64,000 nucleotides of DNA from positions 20,555,606-20,619,605 of the forward strand of contig CM042550.1 of the NCBI GenBank assembly GCA_023630585.1. Reading direction: 5' to 3'. Under the pieces are notes generated by a model that searched no databases, had not been told where the DNA came from, and saw only the letters and a list, made by a program, of their open reading frames with translations. Origin of the DNA: Cranoglanis bouderius (taxonomy: Eukaryota; Chordata; Actinopteri; Siluriformes; Cranoglanididae). Of this stretch, positions 9,800 to 22,596 are shown piece after piece. The position numbers and the translations under genes are program-made. The first letter of the stretch is position 1, and each line of letters starts with the position of its first letter.

Positions 9800-12226
9800 A
9801 TGCGCAGAAAATGCTGGATTGCCGGGCTGCTCTATGCGTTTGCTGTGTGGAATATTACCGAGGCGCAGATTCGCTACACAATACCAGAGGAGCAAAACGA
9901 GGGCACTGTGGTTGGAAATATCGCCAAAGACCTGGATTTACATTTATCTGACGTGTTTGAACGGAATTTGCGGATTGCTGTCGAGTCTGGTAAGCAGTAT
10001 TTCGGCGTGGATCCAACAAAGGGTGAACTGGTTGTGAAGGAGAGAATTGACAGGGAGAATTTATGCGGCCAAAGTGCCACTTGTATTCTTACTCTTGAAG
10101 CTATTGCAGAGAATCCTTTGCAGTTGTATCGCTTTGAAATAGAAATTCAGGACATAAATGACAATTCTCCAGTTTTTCAAACTCATGAGAAGGTTTTAAA
10201 TATAGCCGAGTTAACCTCCCCTGGTGCAAGATTTCGTTTAGAATCAGCCCAGGATCCTGATGTGGGATCAAATTCACTGCGCACTTACACACTGAGCAAA
10301 AACGAACATTTTGTGTTAGATATAAAAACTGAAAAAGATGGCGCAAAAGTCCCAGAGTTGGTTTTGGAAACGTCCTTAGACAGAGAGAAGCAACCGATAC
10401 TCAGTGTTTTACTAACTGCTTTAGATGGTGGGAAACCTGCCAGATCTGGTACTGTACAAATCTCCGTTCGTGTTTTAGATATAAATGATAATTCCCCGGC
10501 TTTTGATCAAGCTCAATATGACGCACAAATCGCAGAAAACGCATCACTTGGAGCTGTAGTTGTTTCAGTCAGAGCTGTGGATCCAGATGAAGGAGTAAAC
10601 AGTGAAATAGTCTATTCATTTGGACCACACACTTCTGAAATTATACACAATTTATTCTCTGTCGATTCCATCTCTGGAGACATTAAGATACAAAATAATA
10701 TCGATTATGAAACGGGGAGCTCTTTCAAGTTTGACGTCGTCGCTAAAGATAAAGGCACTCCGCCTATGGAAGGTCTTTGTAGCGTCCATGTCGAAGTTTT
10801 GGATGTGAATGATAACGCACCAGAAATCCTCTTAAAATCTATGCCTAGCCCTGTGCGCGAAGACGCGTCCGTTGGAACAGTCGTAGCTTTTATAAGTGCC
10901 AGAGATTTGGATACGGGTGATAACGGCAAGGTTAATCTAAGTTTATTACCAGGCACGCCATTCTCTTTAAAATCTTCGATGTCCAACCACTATACACTAA
11001 TCACATCTCAAAAACTGAACAGAGAAGCGCACTCTGCATATACTGTTGTGATTGTTGCTGCTGATTCAGGATCACCACAGCTCACCTCTAAGCAAGAAAT
11101 ACTCGTAAATGTTTTAGATGTAAACGATAACGCACCTGTTTTTACGCAACGATCATATGTTGCCTACGTTAAAGAAAACAGCCCTGCTGGATCAATATTG
11201 TGTTCGGTGTCGGCTTCTGATCCAGATCAGGGAGAAAATGCTAAAATTTCTTATTCGATTTTAGACTCTAGAGTACTCGACGCACCACTGTCATCTTATA
11301 TCTATATTAATTCAGACAACGGGAGCATCTTTAGCATGCACTCATTTGATCACGAAAAGATGAAAGTGTTTCAGATCCAAGTCCAGGCGAAAGATCACGG
11401 CTCTCCGTCTCTGAGCAGCAACGCCACGGTTCATGTTTTTATTGTGGACCAGAACGACAACGCCCCCGCTGTCATTTACCCCTCCGCACTCATGGGCTCT
11501 GTCTCTCATCAGAGGATGCCCCGCTCTGCTAAAGCAGGACACCTCGTTACTAAAGTCACAGCAGTGGACGCTGACTCGGGCCATAACGCCTGGATTTCCT
11601 ATCGGCTAGCGGAGGCCACGGACGCGTCTCTGTTCTCTGTCACTTTACATACAGGAGAGGTGAGGACTAAGCGCTCTGTTTCAGAGCAAGATGACTCCTC
11701 TCAGAGACTGCTCATAGAGATAAAGGACAACGGAGAACCGCTGCAGTCCACCACAGTCACTGTGGATATACTGATAGAGGACGGCTTTCATGAACCAATC
11801 TCAGACTTTAGGCACAAAAACATAGAACCTGAGAAGAAAAGTAGCAAAATCACATTATATCTCATCATTTCTCTTGCCTCCGTGTCATTGTTGTGTTTGG
11901 TGACATTTTTGGTCTTGTTGGTAAAATGCGCTCGAAGCAGTAGAGGCAGCTCGAGTTGCTGTATCAGACGGAGCGATTGTGAATATAAAAACCCCAACAG
12001 AAACCTGCAGATCCAGCTCAACACTGATGGACCCATTAAATATGTGGAGGTGCTGGGAGGAGACATGATGTCTCAGAGTCAGTCCTTCGGCTCCTATCTC
12101 TCTCCAGTGTCCGAATTCAGTGATTTCACCCTCGTTAAGCCCAGCAGCACCACAGACTTTACAAACACTCTGAGCGTGCTCGATGCGTCATTACCAGACA
12201 GCACGTGGACGTTTGAGAGTCAGCAG
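9800..12226 (+). CDS. Protocadherin gamma variable exon 3 (A/B-like), intact
   Basis: Encodes 809 residues starting MRRKCWIAGLL, with a signal peptide to about residue 24 (WNITEA). EC1 has CGQSATC and DINDNSP. The transmembrane helix is at about 684-708 and the tail is of the SPVSEF subgroup. It is the close sister of exon 4: signal peptide, EC1 and the EC4-EC5 junction region are almost identical, while EC2-EC4 differ at many positions. EC4 carries LNREAHS where most exons have LDRE, replacing the Asp of the Ca-binding DRE motif. Splicing is from CAG|GTGAGG in phase 0. An (AT)n/(GT)n microsatellite begins about 45 bp after the donor. Confidence 0.93.
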
Positions 12227-12264
12227 GTGAGGGTTTTATTTTTATATATGTGGGTATTTTATTT

Positions 12265-13031
<767 letters not shown>

Positions 13032-13058
13032 GTCGCTATCCAAACCTGAGGTGCTGAA
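13032..13058 (-). promoter_or_regulatory. Split NRSE-like motif, exon 3-4 interval
   Basis: The minus strand reads TTCAGCACC, 8 bp, GGATAGCGAC. The left half is perfect and the right half matches 8 of 10 positions. It lies 45 bp after a CT/GT microsatellite and about 300 bp before the exon 4 promoter module. Confidence 0.45.
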
Positions 13059-13354
13059 TATTGCTATTGAAGTCTTTATCTCAACTCAAATCATTTGCAT
13101 TTATTTTTCTCGAACAATTTGGTGTCCAGTTTTTATTTTAATTACCTTGCTCTCTTTTTTTTTTACCAACAAGACATTCCAAGCTAGAAATTTTAAGCCT
13201 CAGTGATTATTTACTGGGGTATAAATGAGTGTTTTTACACGCGTCCCTGCACCGTCTCCTACGAATGCATATTTAAATATCAAGTACCCTTTAGTTACAC
13301 TGTCTCCTTAAACCAGAGCATCCTCTTCGCCTCAGTCCATTGGTGCGTCCTACA

Positions 13355-13396
13355 CCAATAGCAAGCTGAAGTATACAAAGAGATCTACTCCCTCCC
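13355..13396 (+). promoter_or_regulatory. Pcdh promoter module of variable exon 4
   Basis: CCAATAG at 13355 pairs with an upstream ATTGG (about 13339). ACAAAGAGATCTACTCCCTC starts at 13375, 20 bp after CCAAT and 227 bp before the ATG. The longer spacing to the ATG is accounted for by a 34-bp A tract (13482-13515) in the leader. Confidence 0.75.
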
Positions 13397-13477
13397 CTTT
13401 CTATTGTGCCATTGCTCTCACAAGAGGAGCTTCACCCGGGCGCGCGGTATATGCGGAAATTTGGTCTCTTATTCTGT

Positions 13478-13481
<4 letters not shown>

Positions 13482-13515
<34 letters not shown>
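13482..13515. repeat. Poly(A) tract in exon 4 leader
   Basis: 34 consecutive A residues between the promoter module and the start codon. It would lie in the 5' UTR if transcription starts near the module. Confidence 0.9.
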
Positions 13516-13516
<1 letters not shown>

Positions 13517-13601
13517 GGATGTTACATTTTGCAATGCGTTTCAAAGTAATTTCTAACACTTTACACCGATGTTTGTGCAAATAGACACATTGAGGATAAA
13601 T

Positions 13602-16028
13602 ATGCGCAGAAAATGGTGGATTGCCGGGCTGCTCTGTGCGTTTGCTGTGTGGAATATTACCGAGGCGCAGATTCGCTACACAATACCAGAGGAGCAAAAC
13701 GAGGGCACTGTGGTTGGAAATATCGCCAAAGACCTGGATTTACAATTATCTGACGTGTTTGAAAGGAATTTGCGGATTGCTGTCGAGTCTGGTAAGCAGT
13801 ATTTCGGCGTGGATCCAACAAAGGGTGAACTGGTTGTGAAGGAGCGAATTGACAGGGAGAATTTATGCCCTCAAAGTGCTACATGCATTCTTCCTTTAGA
13901 AGCTATTACCGAAAATCCTTTGCAATTACATCGTTTTGAAATAGAAATTCAGGACATTAATGACAATTCTCCAGTTTTCCAAAATAAAGAAAACACTTTG
14001 AATATAGCCGAGTCAATCGCGCCTGGTGCAAGGTTTCGTTTAGAATCAGCCCAGGATCCTGATGTGGGATCAAATTCACTGCGCACTTACACACTGAACA
14101 AAAACGAGTATTTTGCACTAGATGTGAAAATAGCTAAAGATGGATCTCGTGTGCCAGAGCTTGTATTAGAAAAATCTTTGGACAGAGAAAAACAGTCAGT
14201 GGTCAGTCTCACGCTTACTGCTTTAGATGGCGGAAAACCTGCGAGATCCGGCACAACAAATATCTCCGTTCGTGTACTTGACACAAATGATAATGCTCCA
14301 GTTTTTGAAAAACCTCAATATGACGAGCAAATCACAGAAAACACGGCCCCAGGAGTGGTTGTGCTTACTGTAAGAGCTATAGATCTGGATGAAGGCGCGA
14401 ACAAAGAAATGAGCTATTCGTTTGGTCCTCACACCCAAGACACGCTAAACTATTTGTTTTCTGTTGATCCAGGTACTGGTGAGATTAAGGTAAAAAATAA
14501 GATAGATTATGAGACCGACAGATCCTTTGATTTTGATATTGTAGCCAGAGACAATGGCAATCCTCCAATGGAGGGCGTGTGTAGTGTGCATTTGGATATA
14601 TTAGATATGAACGATAACGCACCAGAGATCATATTAAAATCTTCACCCAGTCCTGTGCGGGAAGACGCTCCTGCTGGCACAGTAGTAGCTTTAATAAGTG
14701 CCAAAGACTTAGACAAAGGTGATAATGGTCAGGTTACTTTGACTTTATTACCTGGAACGCCATTTTCCTTAAAAACATCTTTATCAAATCATTACACGTT
14801 AATCACAGATCAGAAATTGGACAGAGAAGCGCACTCTGCATATATTGTTGTGATTGTTGCTGCTGATTCAGGATCACCACAGCTCACCTCTAAGCAAGAA
14901 ATACTCGTAAATGTTTTAGATGTAAACGATAACGCACCTGCTTTTACGCAACCATCATATGTTGCCTACGTTAATGAAAACAGCCCTGCTGGATCAATAT
15001 TGTGTTCGGTGTCGGCTTCTGATCCAGATCAGGGAGAAAATGCTAAAATTTCTTATTCGATTTTAGACTCTAGAGTACTCGACGCACCACTGTCATCTTA
15101 TATCTATATTAATTCAGACAACGGGAGCATTTTTAGCATGCACTCATTTGATCACGAAAAGATTAAAGTGTTTCAGATCCAAGTCCAGGCGAAAGATCAC
15201 GGCTCTCCGACTCTGAGCAGCAACGCCACGGTTTATGTTTTTATTGTGGACCAGAACGACAACGCCCCCGCTGTCATTTACCCCTCCGCACTCATGGGCT
15301 CTGTCTCTCATCAGAGGATGCCCCGCTCCGCTAAAGCAGGACACCTCGTTACTAAAGTCACAGCAGTGGACGCTGACTCGGGCCATAACGCCTGGATTTC
15401 CTATCGGCTAGCGGAGGCCACGGACGCGTCTCTGTTCTCTGTCACTTTACATACAGGAGAGGTGAGGACTAAGCGCTCTGTTTCAGAGCAAGATGACTCC
15501 TCTCAGAGACTGCTCATAGAGATAAAGGACAACGGAGAACCGCTGCAGTCCACCACAGTCACTGTGGATATACTGATAGAGGACGGCTTTCATGAACCAA
15601 TCTCAGACTTTAGGCACAAAAACATAGAGCCTGAGAAGAAAAGTAGCAAAATCACATTATATCTCATCATTTCTCTTGCTTCCGTGTCATTGTTGTGTTT
15701 GGTGACATTTTTGGTCTTGTTGGTAAAATGCGCTCGAAGCAGTAGAGGCAGCTCGAGTTGCTGTATCAGACGGAGCGATTGTGAATATAAAAACCCCAAC
15801 AGAAACCTGCAGATCCAGCTCAACACTGATGGACCCATTAAATATGTGGAGGTGCTGGGAGGAGACATGATGTCTCAGAGTCAGTCCTTCGGCTCCTATC
15901 TCTCTCCAATGTCCGAATTCAGTGATTTCACCCTCGTTAAGCCCAGCAGCACCACAGACTTTACAAACACTCTGAGCGTGCTCGATGCGTCATTACCGGA
16001 CAGCACGTGGACGTTTGAGAGTCAGCAG
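13602..16028 (+). CDS. Protocadherin gamma variable exon 4 (A/B-like), intact
   Basis: Encodes 809 residues (MRRKWWIAGLLCAFAV...), sister of exon 3. EC1 has the CX5C loop CPQSATC and ends DINDNSP; EC2-EC5 end DTNDNAP, DMNDNAP, DVNDNAP and DQNDNAP. The transmembrane helix is at about 684-708 and the tail is SPMSEF type. The start was placed by alignment with exon 3. An in-frame upstream ATG at 13569 would add 11 residues before the leader and cannot be excluded. EC4 here keeps LDREAHS. The donor is CAG|GTGAGA, phase 0, with only 2 codons before a stop if unspliced. Confidence 0.93.
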
Positions 16029-18240
16029 GTGAGAGTGTGATCTACTGAATCTATTAAATTCCTCACTTTCCAATACTTTCTTGTTTTTTCTTGTATCATT
16101 CCGTCTTCATGGCTACACATTACAATGCACAACATAATGTAGGCTATAAAATCATCCTCTTTTTTATGGCGCTTGTGCCACGTATTTATTGTATACATTA
16201 CAGGATATTCCTTGTCGTTATTCCAAGATGTAACTGCCTGTACAACAAATCATTGTTGACTATGTTATTTTGGATTGTGCTTTACACTCTTTTAAAAAGA
16301 TGGTTCGTCGATGGTTCTGTGTATATGTGTGATTTATTCGCTTCCTACGTGCTAGAGATCTACATTTAAAAATCTACATTTAAAATAAGATTTATTGGAC
16401 ATACTTTATTCACAGTTCAATAACAAAACTCTGTCCGAATGATGCCCTAAAATAATGGCTAAACAAATGGAGGTATGGTTTATTTTTTGTTTTGTTTTTT
16501 TGTTTGGTTTTTTTGTTTATTAAATTTCGTGTTAATTTGTGTATGGCGGTGCGTGTTTTTAGATGCTCATCTTATCTTAACACGGTGTAATTTCTTTTAA
16601 AGGCGTGTTCACAGTTGGCCTAAGATGTTCACGCTTTTGGATGAGCCACCTGACAATTAATAATATCGTGAATTTGTCTTTACTTTTTTATTACTTACTG
16701 TGACATATAGTAAAGACCCACTCATCAACAATCCAACAATACAGCAAAGCAAGGCCGTATTCAAAGAAAGGAAGTGATTCTCATATTTCTAACGTCATAA
16801 AGCGTAGTTATTAAAGCTTACAATGATTCATATTTATTCCTTTCTTGTTAATATTCTATTGAGTGCTTTATACAGCGGCGACTCATCCACAGAGGCGTTT
16901 ATATCAGCCGCTCAAGAAATATTAATTTGTCCTGATTCAGAACTCCATACATTTTAAATTCTGTTTAAATGTTTATTTCCGCTTCTGAGTCACCAACGAT
17001 TTTAAAATGTTACCTTTCAGATTTAAGCCGATTTTCCCATTATTTGCTCGCATTTCTAGATGTTACGCAACGGGGCAGAACGGGCTGCCTCACTTCGCTT
17101 CAATAGAGTTATTATTACACCTAGTGGTCAGAAATGGGAACTGCAACAACCGCTAAAACACATCAGTATGTGAAATGTTTTCGTGCCCTTGCTGGCTCTG
17201 TGAACATTTTCAGTGAAAAGGGAGCAGAGAGAACAGTTGCCAGATTGTGCTAGTTTATGGCTCCTTTTTCCGTTTCCCACATTTTGGGCTAGTTTCAGGT
17301 CTTGTGTGTGTTTTTGAGATGTAGTTGAGCTGGAAATTTTTAATGACATCTGCAACCCTGGATAATGGTATTACCTCAAACACAGTTGAAGGTACGTCTC
17401 TAACCTGCTCACAACGAGCTGCTAGACGGATGACTGTATGCTGTCGACTCACAACTGCCTATTACACGGTTACTCTAAAAAAAATTCACTAGACTCTACC
17501 CTGTAGCATAAGTCAGCTGTGATAGCCTGTCTACTTCATTTTGTTTGAGGCTATGTCGTTATTAATGTTGGCATGCAACACCAACATCTATGGTCATGAG
17601 CTGCTCCTGGCTTTATACTCCTGATGAAGCAGATACATTAAATATCATTCATGTAGACACTTGTGTACAGGGTTAGAACACCTAAAGATTAGCATTTAAT
17701 CTCTAAACAGTATTTTCTACTGGACAAGCAGTATAGGAAAACGCAAGGTAATTGTAGTGCAGAACATAAAAGAAATACAATAAAGGGCATACAGTAGGAT
17801 ACACTAGGCAGGATAAAGTGCTCGTGTGGTATGGTATAAAATAAAATAAAATACAATTGTAGAAAATATTATAGAAAAACTATTTATACACTCTATATGC
17901 ATAGTATACATAAGAAGACAAGACATACCAACAATTGATTTGTAAGACGGTATCTATTTGACATTTGGAGGTTTATATGAATATTTCATGTTTATTTTGA
18001 GGGAGCAGTATACTTAGTAAATTTGAAAGTTCTGGTTTTGGCAGAGCCTATTACTTTAGACAGACTATTATATTTTAAATTTAAATGTTCAAAATAACAT
18101 TACTTGATTAATAAACTAAATAACTTTATACGTGTGGCATTTAAAGCATTTGTCTGTAAAAATGCATTACACAGTGCTGTTTTCAGTCTGTCTAGCATGC
18201 ATGTCCCTTTAAGACGCTGCTCAGGCTTGTAAGCAATTGG
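16029..18240. other. Inter-exon interval 4-5, no gene
   Basis: 2.2 kb of mostly unique DNA without long microsatellites. It contains T-rich GTTTTT runs near 16480-16520 and a weak CTCF-like CACTAGGTGTAA match on the minus strand near 17115-17130. No coding feature is supported; a 92-codon open frame at 16091-16369 has no recognisable similarity. Confidence 0.6.
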
Positions 18241-18293
18241 AGCGCTGTTCTCCAATAGGGTGCTGAAACACACAAAGAGATCTACTCTCTCCT
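18241..18293 (+). promoter_or_regulatory. Pcdh promoter module of variable exon 5, with embedded split NRSE-like motif
   Basis: AGCGCTGTTC (18241-18250, with CGCT core), CCAATAG (18252-18258), GGTGCTGAA (18259-18267), then ACAAAGAGATCTACTCTCTC from 18272, 186 bp before the ATG. The minus strand of 18267-18241 reads TTCAGCACC, 8 bp, GAACAGCGCT. The left REST half-site is perfect and the right matches 8 of 10. The protocadherin CCAATAG core thus lies between two REST-like halves. Confidence 0.75.
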
Positions 18294-18457
18294 CCAAGCC
18301 TCTGTGCCATATCCCACAACCAAAGCTCAGACCGACAGGAGGAGTTCACAATGAGGATAGCTTTAGAGCCAGCGTTTGGGGATGGGCATTATGGATTAGG
18401 TCGAACATTTTAACTTGCGATGGTTTTGGACGTAAAATATTTATCAACATCATACTC

Positions 18458-20902
18458 ATGGAAATGGGAGCCATAGCATGGAAATCGCGCTTTTCACGGC
18501 AAGTGCTGTGGCTTTTCTGCCTCGTTTGGAGTACAATAGAGGCGCAGCTTCGCTACTCCATTCCGGAGGAATTGAAAATAGGGTCTGTGGTTGGAAACAT
18601 CGCAAAAGATCTGGATCTTGGACTTTCTGAAATATACGACCGTAAGTTACAGGTAGCGAGCGAATCTGGTAAGCAATATTTCGGTATTGATTTGGGGAAG
18701 GGGGAGCTAATAATTACAGATAGAGTCGATAGGGAACAGATATGTGCTACAGTCGCGAGGTGTACATTAACGCTAGAAGCAATTATAGAAAACCCTTTAC
18801 AAATGTATCGCGTGGAAATCGACATACAAGATGTGAATGACAACTCGCCGTTTTTTCTTAATAATCAAATCGTTGTTAATGTCGAGGAGGCTAAAACGCC
18901 AGGAGCAAGATTCCGTTTGGAGACGGCAAAAGACCCAGATATAGGGTCAAATTCTTTACAGTCGTACATACTAAGTAAAAATGAATATTTTGTTTTAAGT
19001 GTAAAAAATAAGGACGGTACTAAAATCCCTGAATTGGTTTTAGAAAAGGCTTTGGATAGGGAGAAGCAGTCCACGCACAATCTCGTGCTGACTGCAGTGG
19101 ATGGTGGGACTCCAGCAAGGTCTGGAACAACCGCAATTATAGTTCGGGTGCAAGACAGTAACGATAATTCCCCTGTTTTTGAAAAACCCTCATACAAAGT
19201 GAAACTACTCGAAAACACCGCAAGGGGAACGGTAATGCTGACAGTTAAAGCCAAAGATGCAGATGAGGGTGAAAACAGCGAGCTAATTTATTCGTTTGAA
19301 CCGAGTACGCCAACGAGCATTCAGAATTTATTCTCTATTGATCCAGAAAACGGCGCCATTACGGTTACAGATTATTTAGATTATGAATTAGTCAGTTCCT
19401 TTAAATTTGAGGTGATCGCCTCAGACAAAGGTGCTTCGCCTTTAGAGGGTCTCTGCAGTGTAGAGATTGAAATACTGGATGTAAATGACAATGTGCCAGA
19501 GATTATTCTGAAATCGCTTCCTAAACCAGTCAGAGAAGACGCAGCCCCTGGTACAGTAGTAGCTCTAATAGGAGCAAAAGACAGTGATTCCGGAGAAAAT
19601 GGCAAAGTCAAACTGAGCATACAGCCGGGTTTACCTTTTACACTAAAACCGTCTATTTCCAACTATTATGCATTAGTCACGGATTCAAATTTAGATCAAG
19701 AAACGTTCCCTAAATATACGGTTGAGATTATGGTGGAAGACTCCGGGACCCCACCGCTTCGGTCTAAAACTCAAATATCTGTTGATGTATTAGATGTAAA
19801 TGATAACCCCCCTGTCTTCTTACAGACCTCATATGTGATTTACGCAAAAGAAAACGTTAATCCTGGAAATGTATTATGCACCGTTTCAGCTTCTGATCCA
19901 GATCAGGGAGAAAATTCCAAAATTTCATATTCAATAACAGAGTCGAGTATTCAGGGCATTTCGGTCTCTTCTTATTTTTATATTAATGCCGATAACGGAA
20001 GCATTTTTAGCATGCACTCGTTTGATTATGAAAGAATGAAAGTGTTTCAGATCCAAGTCCAAGCGAAAGATCACGGCTCTCCGTCTCTGAGCAGCAACGC
20101 CACGGTTCATGTTTTTATTGTGGACCAGAACGACAACGCCCCCGCTGTCATTTACCCCTCCGCACTCATGGGCTCTGTCTCTCATCAGAGGATGCCCCGC
20201 TCCGCTAAAGCAGGACACCTCGTTACTAAAGTCACTGCAGTGGACGCTGACTCGGGCCATAACGCCTGGATTTCCTATCGGCTAGCGGAGGCAACGGACG
20301 CGTCTCTGTTCTCTGTCACTTTACATACAGGAGAGGTGAGGACTAAGCGCTCTGTTTCAGAGCAGGATGACTCCTCTCAGAGACTGCTCATAGAGATAAA
20401 GGACAACGGAGAACCGCTGCAGTCCACCACAGTCACTGTGGATATACTGATAGAGGACGGCTTTCATGAACCGATTTCAGACTTTAGACACAAAAACATA
20501 GAGCCTGAGAAGAAAAGTAGCAAAATCACATTATATCTCATCATTTCTCTTGCCTCCGTGTCATTGTTGTGTTTGGTGACGTTTTTGGTCTTGTTGGTAA
20601 AATGCGCTCGAAGCAGTAGAGGCAGCTCGAGTTGTTGTATCAGACGGAGCGACTGTGAATATAAAAACCCCAACAGAAACCTGCAGATCCAGCTCAACAC
20701 TGACGGACCCATTAAATATGTGGAGGTGTTGGGAGGAGACATGATGTCTCAGAGTCAGTCCTTCGGCTCCTATCTCTCTCCAATGTCCGAATTCAGTGAT
20801 TTCACCCTCGTTAAGCCCAGCAGCACCACAGACTTTACAAACACTCTGAGCGTGCTCGATGCGTCATTACCGGACAGCACGTGGACGTTTGAGAGTCAGC
20901 AG
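18458..20902 (+). CDS. Protocadherin gamma variable exon 5 (A/B-like), intact
   Basis: Encodes 815 residues starting MEMGAIAWKSRF, with leader QVLWLFCLVWSTIEA. EC1 has CATVARC and DVNDNSP; later repeats end DSNDNSP, DVNDNVP, DVNDNPP and DQNDNAP. EC4 has LDQETFPKY in place of LDRE. The transmembrane helix is at about 690-714 and the tail is SPMSEF type. The open frame extends 66 codons upstream of this ATG, but that part overlaps the promoter module, so it is not taken as coding. The donor is CAG|GTGAGA in phase 0. The intron just downstream is homologous to that of exons 6 and 7. Confidence 0.92.
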
Positions 20903-21038
20903 GTGAGAAAAAAAATGCGGTTTGCGTTAAATGTATTTCAAATAGGCTACACTGTATGGAGTCTCTTCATTCTTTTGTTTACTGTTATATTTATTTAAAT
21001 CCGCGTACTTGCTTGTAGTGTAACAGCTGTGTGTATGT

Positions 21039-21041
<3 letters not shown>

Positions 21042-21104
<63 letters not shown>
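21042..21104. repeat. (GA)n microsatellite
   Basis: About 31 GA units, at the same position relative to the donor as the GA arrays after exons 6 and 7. Confidence 0.95.
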
Positions 21105-21106
<2 letters not shown>

Positions 21107-21111
21107 TTCAT

Positions 21112-21138
21112 TTCAGCACCACAAACCTGAACCAAAAG
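21112..21138 (+). promoter_or_regulatory. Degenerate split NRSE-like motif, exon 5-6 interval
   Basis: TTCAGCACC, an 8-bp ACAAACCT spacer, then GAACCAAAAG. The left half is perfect; the right half has decayed. It is homologous to the better copy at 26165. Confidence 0.3.
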
Positions 21139-21753
21139 CTGAAACCTGATTTCTGTGCTATTTTGCTCATAAAATGTTTTTGATATGTTTATTATAAAAG
21201 TTTGTTTATTTTGTTTATTTCCTTGTTGTGGTTAATGGGATAAATATTGTACTGAAATTATATTCAAGAAAGAACCACCTTTCTTGATTCTTGAGAACAG
21301 CTTTATCATATTATTCTTCTAGTCTTCTTCTATTCTTCTTCTATTATTATTATTATTGTTATTATTATTATTATGACTGACATTACTCCTGTAGTTATAG
21401 GTGAGATTTGAATCCTTTCCTTAATACCAAACTGACTTTTTTTATTATGTGAGAAACTGAGTAGTGGTTAATTCGATCACTCACTACTTCTATTCAGAAG
21501 TACAATGAAAACTAAAGTCATGTTGGATTTATTGTCTCTATCTCCAAAACCCTTTATGAACTGTTCCATTACATGATTAGTTGTTATCTTGCTTTAAATA
21601 TAGCATATCAATCACCTAAAACTATTTGTTCCAGTTCCATGTTATTAAAAACATCCTGTTATTTAACATATTTCAGTCCAAACTAGACTAGAGAGCACTG
21701 CGGCTTTAAGAGGCACCGTGTTGCCCATTGGAGATTGCCAGCTGAGCTTTGCG

Positions 21754-21795
21754 CCAATGGTGTGCAAGACTGTACAAAGGGATCCACTCCCTCCC
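21754..21795 (+). promoter_or_regulatory. Pcdh promoter module of pseudo-exon 6
   Basis: CCAAT (21754) with an inverted ATTGG at about 21726, and ACAAAGGGATCCACTCCCTC starting at 21774, 217 bp before the presumed ATG. The A-to-G change in AAAGGG is absent from every other copy. Confidence 0.7.
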
Positions 21796-22596
21796 CCATC
21801 CACAGCAGCAGCACAATGATAAGGCTGCAGAGAAAGAGCATGTTCTCTTTGTATGTTATAATGCTGTTCACGACATAGTGGACGCATCAAAGTGTCAGGA
21901 TTCATGTCATCAAAATGAGGATTAACATGGCGTTGATCTGTGGATGTAGAAGACCTATTTACTAATGGAAAGGAAGAGTATTTTGAGGAGATGATACACA
22001 AAATCAAAGAAGGGTGGAAAAGGACAGCGTTAGGGCTGCTCAGTGTGTCAGTTTTCTCTCTGTTGTGGAATATAACTGAAGCCCAGATTCGCTACACCAT
22101 ACCAGAGGAATTAAAGGAAGGCTTTGTCATCGGAAATCTCGCCAAGGACCTTGGTTTTGACGTCTCAGATATCGCTCATCATAAGTTACGAATAGCTTCT
22201 GAGTCTAGCGGACAGTATTTTCGTGTCGATTCAGAAAAGGGTGACCTGGTCGTGAACGATAGGATTGGTCGCGAAGGCTTTTGCGCACAAAGTGGCAGCT
22301 GCCTCTTACAGCTGCAAGTTGTTATAGAGAATCCTTTACAGCTCCACCGAGTTGAAATAGAAGTACAAGATATAAACGACAACTCGCCGAATTTTCACAC
22401 AAAAGACGGCATGTTAAAAGTACCAGAATCTATCGCTCCAGGAGCTTGGTTTCCTCTCGAAAGTGCCGAGGATCTGGATGTCAGTAGTAACAGCTTGTGC
22501 TCTTATTCTCTGAGCAAAAACGATTTTTTTCATCTAAATGTGAAAACCCTTAAAGATGGAAGGAAAGTGCTAGAACTGATTGTCGACAAACCTCTA

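Larger units (their letters stand above)
20903..21753. other. Inter-exon interval 5-6, duplicated intron module
   Basis: It begins with sequence shared with the exon 7 downstream flank (TGCGTTAAATGTATTT, GTACTTGCTTGTAGTG). A (GA)n array (21042-21104), a TTCAGCACC half-site and about 200 bp homologous to the exon 6 downstream flank follow. No gene. Confidence 0.7.

Noticed and set aside
16091..16369. 92-codon open frame after exon 4
   Set aside because: No start context, signal or similarity; composition fits random AT-rich DNA.
18260..18457. N-terminal extension of the exon 5 open frame
   Set aside because: It overlaps the promoter module and precedes the signal peptide; the other variable exons have no such extension.
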